This document shows, piece after piece, positions 58,480 through 64,000 of a stretch of 64,000 bases of DNA (position 1 is its first letter; every line of letters begins with the position of its first letter). Both the position numbers and the translations under genes were made by a program. The notes beneath the pieces were generated by a model. The model did not search any database. It was given only the letters and a program-made list of their open reading frames with translations, and was not told the origin of the DNA. This stretch comes from Fratercula arctica (Eukaryota; Chordata; Aves; Charadriiformes; Alcidae): positions 46,919,672 through 46,983,671 of the forward strand of contig CANTUZ010000004.1 of assembly GCA_947846985.1 (NCBI GenBank), read 5' to 3'.

Positions 58480-61400
58480 CTAGATAAAGAAAGAAGAGAG
58501 AGCAAGCCATTAATCCACTGCTTTGTTACACTCTAAGTCACAAAACATTCTATCAAATAAGCATATACATATTAATGCTTACATCAAAACATTAATTGAT
58601 CCAGTAGTTAATGTTTCAAAAGTAGCTCTGAAGGTTTTAAGTATTTAAGATTGTTTAATCTAAGATATTAAACACCCGTAGTTCACTCTACCTATCACTG
58701 CAATTACTGGGGTTTGCTAGGAATCAAGTTACATATTTCTCATAGCGAGTAGTTTAATATTACAGAACTCCAGTCACAACAGACAGAAAATCTTAACTAC
58801 TATTTTCATTTGCAAATTAATGTGTCTCTGTCCTCTTAAGAACTTTTGCAAAGTGACAAAGCCAAACAAAAATCCCAATATCCCAGAGGCTGTTACAACA
58901 TAGGTACTACATCACACCTTCTGCGAACATTGCACACACTAGACACATTGTCCACACTAGACAATGAGAGATACTGAAGAGGTGAAGGGTCCCTCAGCCC
59001 AGGTGAAGCCTAATGCCAAGACATACAGCAAGGAACCTTTTTCCAACAGATGCCCAGCTACGGGAGCTTAGACATCACTGCTTGAAATGCACTTGGGCTC
59101 ATAGGGAAATGTAACTCTCCAGATACTCCACTAGAACCATTTTCAATTTAGTTCTCACCACTCTGGTTCTGAAAAAGACAAAACAACACAGCTACAGAAA
59201 AACAGCACAGTGAATGTTGGTATCAAAAAGACAAGGAGAATGACTGCATCTCTGCTGAAGGGAAAGGTACGTTGACATGAAACGATTAAAAAAATAAAAA
59301 ACGCACAGAACATTACCATGCAAGAAAGCTTAAGATGAGGAGGAAAAAGAGGTCTTTAGTAAAAAAAGGATGCAAGCATTGCTTATATTCATTGCTATAT
59401 GCTTTTTCAAACACCACAGTTTTGAGGGGATCAGAACCAATTTAGTCCCTGCAAGTGCTTTAGATAAAAAACATATTTTGTGCCTAGAGTGAACATTGGA
59501 GGGTGCAATCCTAATACAGAAAATTACACCAGTATGTTACTATATACACCTCCTTAGCTCTTTTAAAACTTTGCCACATAAGATATGAGGAAGTAAAAAG
59601 TGAAGTTAAAATAAAATTAAAAGATTCTGTATCATCGTCCCTGGACTGTTCTACATAGTTACTCAGGCATGCCTGAACAAGGGAGGGATTTTTTTTTTTC
59701 CTATTTCTAGGAAGGAAGTAAAAGCTATTAAGTTGGAAAAGAGATATTCTTTTTACTAAGATGCATTATTAACATCTTCTAATAACACTATTTCTATGTG
59801 GTAGAAAAAAGCACAGAAAATTTAAGATCCATGTATATATACATTTCTACCCCAGAGCTACACAGGACTCTCCCACAAGTATTTTTGCCAACTAAATTTT
59901 AATGATACACTGCTTTTATGCTTTATTCCTATTCAATAAAAGTGAGAAGAAAAATAAAACCATGCCAGAAGCAGCCCACAGACATCAGTGATACTGGTAA
60001 ATCTAAAGTCCTTACTATGTTCTTAAAAAGCACTGACAGGAACATAGGACTTCAACTACCTCCTGCCATTCTCTAAGGAGCGGTGGCAGCACCAACACAA
60101 AGTAAAATTCAGCTAGATTTTGAAGAGAAACGTAGACTAGCATGTAGCAAACTTGTAAGAAAAGTTGTAAGAGTGCATGTCAGCTTACTGACCTGCAGGG
60201 TTTTAACCTAAATCACATCTTTATCAACACACACCATTACAGAACTTGTTACACTAAGGAGAAATACAAAGCAGTAATGGACAAAATAAGTCTGAAGCTA
60301 AAATTTAATTAACAGGGTTATAAGGCTGTCTGTGGAAGGAGTGTTCAGTGCCACAGCTACAGAAGACAGCACAATATGGTCTTTGTACCTGGCCAACAGC
60401 TTGGCCTTCTGAATCAAGGCTGCAACACCCTGCAGGCTGCACCTGCGCTGCTGCAACACCATATCAATCACACACACAACTGGCAAACAGCAGCCTGCCT
60501 CCAGCAGAGGAGAGACAAAATACAGAAAGAAACAGCTGGCCTGCTGGTTAGGAGAGTGAGGCATTGGCCTACCTGATCTCAGACATTTGGGCAATCCCTC
60601 ACGGGCATGGGATGTGACTGGGTGAAACCCAACCCTGAGAAAAGCACAGGATGACCCTCCCTGTGAAGAAGCTGTTACAGGCATGACCTACCACTAGTGA
60701 TGCCTTGTGAAGAATGCGCAGGGCTGTGACACATACAGGACTGCACACTTTGAAAGCCCTCTGATGGGCCCACAAGGGTAAAGAATAAACAGGCGACACT
60801 AAACTAATTCAAATCTAAGTTTTACACCTATTGTTTGTGCTACAACACTGACAAATACACCTGCAAAATAAGAGAGGGCTGCTTGGCAGGCACACAGCGC
60901 ACACTTAGTAATTTCAGTATTTCGAAAAAAAAGAAAAAAAGATAGTCACTCCTTTCTCTAAACCATGAAAGCAATTCCACAGTACCAGTTCAGCTGTGTG
61001 TTCAATATCTATTTTCAGATATTTATAACCTTGCACAAAAACGTTTCTGAAAGCTTAAGTTTGTCAATTCTCAGCTTTGAGAAGACTATATAGATATATT
61101 TATCAAGGATAAGAAGCTTTTGAGCATTTTCCAAGCTATCAAAGTACCAAAAAAAAAAAAAAAGTTTTAGGTACTGATAACTTAAAAGACAGCTTAAACT
61201 CCAAGCTTTGTATGGATTTACTCTTGAAAACTGCACGTGCTTCTTACATTACTGAAGAGCCCTGGTTCAGAGAAAATACATCTGGTTCAAAAAAGCCTGG
61301 CTATAGGCTTGAGCCATTTGCTGTCTTCAGAGAGGCAGCTTAGCATGGGCACATGCCTAGGGAATGACACATTTTGGATTAAATAAATAAATAAATCACG

Positions 61401-61689
61401 TTGCACTTTCTGGGCTGGATGTTTATGGGTTTTTTGGGGTTTTAAAACTGACACAATAGAGCTTCATATTTCTCCCTGTGGCTTTGTCTAAAGCAGAAAA
61501 TTTTGCCCCCGCTTTCCAGCACAATAGGAGCAGCAGGGGCATCGATCAAGATGAAGGTCTGCTATACATGGCACAAACAGCAAGTCCCGGGTGCAAACAG
61601 CTGGCAATCTAAACAGATATTGATATAGACAGATTGATATAGGCGATATAAGATGAGAAGGAAACAGGTGGAAAATCGAAATGGTATGC

Positions 61690-61790
61690 TTAAGTTCACA
61701 GCAGGTAAGAGTCAGAAATAGAATCTAAGTCTCAGTTTCCACCCAGGACCTTCATTCACTAGCTCACACTGCTTCACAACTTCCAATGCC
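61690..61790. repeat. possible MIR/L3-like tail
   Basis: GAGTCAGAAATAGAATCTAA followed by CTCAGTTTCC and CATTCACTAGCTCACACTGC resembles the tail 'gcagaaatagaacccaggtctcctgagtccc...ctatccactagatcacactgc' of old amniote interspersed repeats. It is diverged and the ends are approximate. Confidence 0.4.
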
Positions 61791-61861
61791 TGTTCAGCCA
61801 ATTGCTTTTACTAGCACAAATCAGTGTGCCAGAGAGTAAATGCATGTTCCTCCAAGAAGAT

Positions 61862-61884
61862 GGGGGGGGGGGGGGGGGGGGGGG
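61862..61884 (+). repeat. 23-G homopolymer followed by A-run
   Basis: Twenty-three consecutive G are followed by AGGT and twelve A (61889-61900). The length may be inexact because such runs are error-prone in sequencing. On the transcript strand of SUCLG1 it is a T then C pyrimidine tract within intron 1. Confidence 0.9.
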
Positions 61885-64000
61885 AGGTAAAAAAAAAAAA
61901 TTTGCTCTTCCAGTTACTGGGGTACAGCTGCGAACCAGTAAAAGCCGAACTCATTGGTGATGCTATTTTAATGCACATGTCTAAATTACAGGCCAAATTA
62001 CAAAGGTGCAGGCTTCAGATGAAGACCTAGAACGTAAGAACAAGACTTACCAAATCCAAATCTTGCAAAAGCACAGTATTTTGCCAAATCAGAGTTCTAG
62101 CATAACATTACTGTTTCCAACAAAGGCCTGTAATAGACCATTAGAAAAGAGTATTAAAAATAATAAGAAACTGGATAGTCTTTCCCAGGCAATCCCTTTC
62201 ACTTCTGCCCCATCTCTGTTCTGTTTTGCATAGCTTGTGGTTTAAAAAAAGGTTATGCAAATAACAAGACACATTTATTTTGGCTTTCCAGTACTTTAGC
62301 TTCTACATAGCTGAAGAGAGACGTACTGTGGTAAGAAGCTATTTTAGTCCATTGTATAGGACAATCAAGTAGCTATGAAAAGTAATCAAATAGCAAAACC
62401 CTGCTGTCCCAGGATAGATTTGAAAAGGAAGATCTAAATTTTAGCAGAGGGGTATAAGCCTCTAAGGGATATAAAACATCAGTAAAGAAACATTAATAGA
62501 AACTAAGGGACAGAATTGCCTCCAACATAGATACACTGCTGGTAGGTTCCAGAGGAACAAGACCCCAGCAAAGCCCAGAACTCGTTGCAGTCCAAGTAAC
62601 AGGAAAATCCACCTACACTTACTTCTTAAAAGAAAACTTACAATTTGTAGCCTTGATCAGGGCTTTAAGCTCACTTGTGTATTACAACTAAAAAGCCTTT
62701 CTAGAAAAATACACTATTATTTATCATTAAGTCACACATTAAAAAGAAAACGGAATCCTTTGCATGGTATTTTAAAGCCCACATCAAATGTAAATACTGT
62801 TTACACTGAGCTTTCAGGCACTCACAGAGCAGCAACACTCCCGGCACACTGGGACACACCAGGACACTCCCAAGCACAAATCTCATTTAAAATGATAAAA
62901 CCCAAGCTACATTTGTCCAGCTTATTTGTGTTGTGTGAACCAGCTGAGAGCACAGATACTATGGGCTAAATCTCTTCCTCACTCAAACTTTAGAAAGCTG
63001 AATACTTGTTATTTTCAGGACTTCTTGCAAGATTCCCTTGCTACAGACAAGAATTTAATTAAGTATGCCTCTGCCTTGCCCACATTTATCCCAGACAAAA
63101 AGAAAAGAAAGCTTGGAAGCTGAGGCAGCATCTCAGGCTGCTCACAAAATGAGTACAATACAAGAACACAGTAAAACAGCAGAGATTCCGTTCCAGAAGG
63201 ACACAAGCAAATATCTACATTGCCAGAAGACTGGTAAATAATAAATTAAATTCTCCCTCTGAATAGCCAGAGAACGTGGAAGTGAAGGAAGATATTCCTT
63301 TTCCTTTCTATCATCTAAATAAGGAAAGAGGAAAGCCTTAGAAATCATACAGGCTCCAATATGAATGAGCAAATTGGAGGTCAGTACAAGGGGAAGAACT
63401 GAGGTGCAAGAGAACATCAGGGAAGAACTGAGGTACAAAGAGGACTAGTCAAAATACTAAAAAGTTGGGGCTTTTTTCCTCTCTCTCACACACACTCTTA
63501 CTTTCAATCAGTTACAGTCTTTCATTTTGTTACTGAGAAATCCTTTCAATATTCTGTACATATTGTTTAATTTGCACTTTTATGACCATCTCCCTTCTCT
63601 ATTCTCTGCCTACAAATACATGGCCTGAAGAGAACAGATCAGAAACAGTTCTGGACAGCTTCTTACATTATAGAAGAGTACAGACACTAAAAAAAGTGGC
63701 AAAGACCAGTATCGCAGCAAATTTCAGAGTCTACTGACTAGAAGCTTGATATTAACAAGAATATTCCACATGCAGTTTCCCATCCCAGTCCTTTGTTAGG
63801 TTTTACCCTTCATTATCAGGCCATATGTATATATTCACACAATTACATTTGGACAATTCTCTTCCCAAACCCATCTACAAAATTCACCCTTAGAGGTATC
63901 AGTTGCATTAGAAGATGATCCTTATTGACAGAGAAGTTTTTATGCTATTGAGGGATTGCTCAAAATATCTTACTCCTGGTTTTAAAGAGGATTATGTGCT

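Larger units (their letters stand above)
58480..64000 (-). other. SUCLG1: SUCLG1 intron 1 (partial)
   Basis: At least 5.5 kb of intron 1 lies here, inferred because exon 2 starts mid-codon and no GC-rich first exon, CpG island or targeting-peptide reading frame is visible up to the window end. It contains a near-repeated CACACTAGACA motif at 58935-58966, an (AAAT)n tract near 61380, a 23-G run at 61862-61884 followed by 12 A, and a possible MIR/L3-like tail at about 61690-61790. Short reading frames here look random. Confidence 0.85.

Noticed and set aside
58935..58966. CACACTAGACA near-repeat as a CRISPR-like or satellite array
   Set aside because: Only two imperfect short copies with no regular spacers; simple local duplication in a vertebrate intron.
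61811..61996. Possible SUCLG1 first exon or alternative exon on the minus strand with a proline run
   Set aside because: The proline run is only the translated C homopolymer, there is no targeting-peptide character, and no suitable donor fitting exon 2 phase was evident.

Overview
This window looks like vertebrate nuclear DNA, most likely from a bird. It contains spliced exons with GT-AG introns, mostly AT-leaning non-coding sequence, and sparse interspersed repeats. Every repeat I could recognise is a CR1-type LINE piece or an older MIR/L3-like fragment. I see no Alu, B1 or L1. The short antisense CR1 3' ends (for example near 25.4 kb and 27.7 kb) have the typical avian CR1 form, although a crocodilian or turtle cannot be fully excluded by eye.

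The only protein-coding gene I can support is SUCLG1, the alpha subunit of mitochondrial succinyl-CoA ligase (succinyl-CoA synthetase), on the minus strand. Eight coding exons (exons 2-9 if it follows the nine-exon mammalian layout) lie between 58479 and 51622. They join in frame with compatible phases and give about 314 residues, ending in a normal stop. Exon 1 (start codon and most of the mitochondrial targeting peptide) is not in the window: 58480-64000 is AT-rich with no CpG island, so intron 1 is longer than 5.5 kb and the promoter lies beyond 64000.

Layout: 1-51390 is the 3' flank of SUCLG1, with no supportable gene. It holds decayed CR1 pieces (about 660-1405, 4540-5200, 6600-6712, 15345-15425, 25405-25498, 27679-28020, 39320-39400, 39580-39645), a few MIR/L3-like fragments (13590-13650, 13845-13925, 27030-27120, 44780-44890), homopolymers, and several repeat-free AT-rich stretches that read like candidate conserved non-coding elements. 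51395-51621 is the probable SUCLG1 3' UTR, 51622-58479 the eight exons with seven introns, and 58480-64000 part of intron 1, including a 23-G homopolymer.

SUCLG1 works with a beta subunit encoded elsewhere (SUCLG2 for GTP, SUCLA2 for ATP) in the citric acid cycle. I found no operon-like system, CRISPR array, tRNA, rRNA, or intact mobile element. I did not find a convincing previously undescribed system. The most concrete oddity is the unusual 5' splice site after the penultimate SUCLG1 exon: reading through it gives a short alternative C-terminus.
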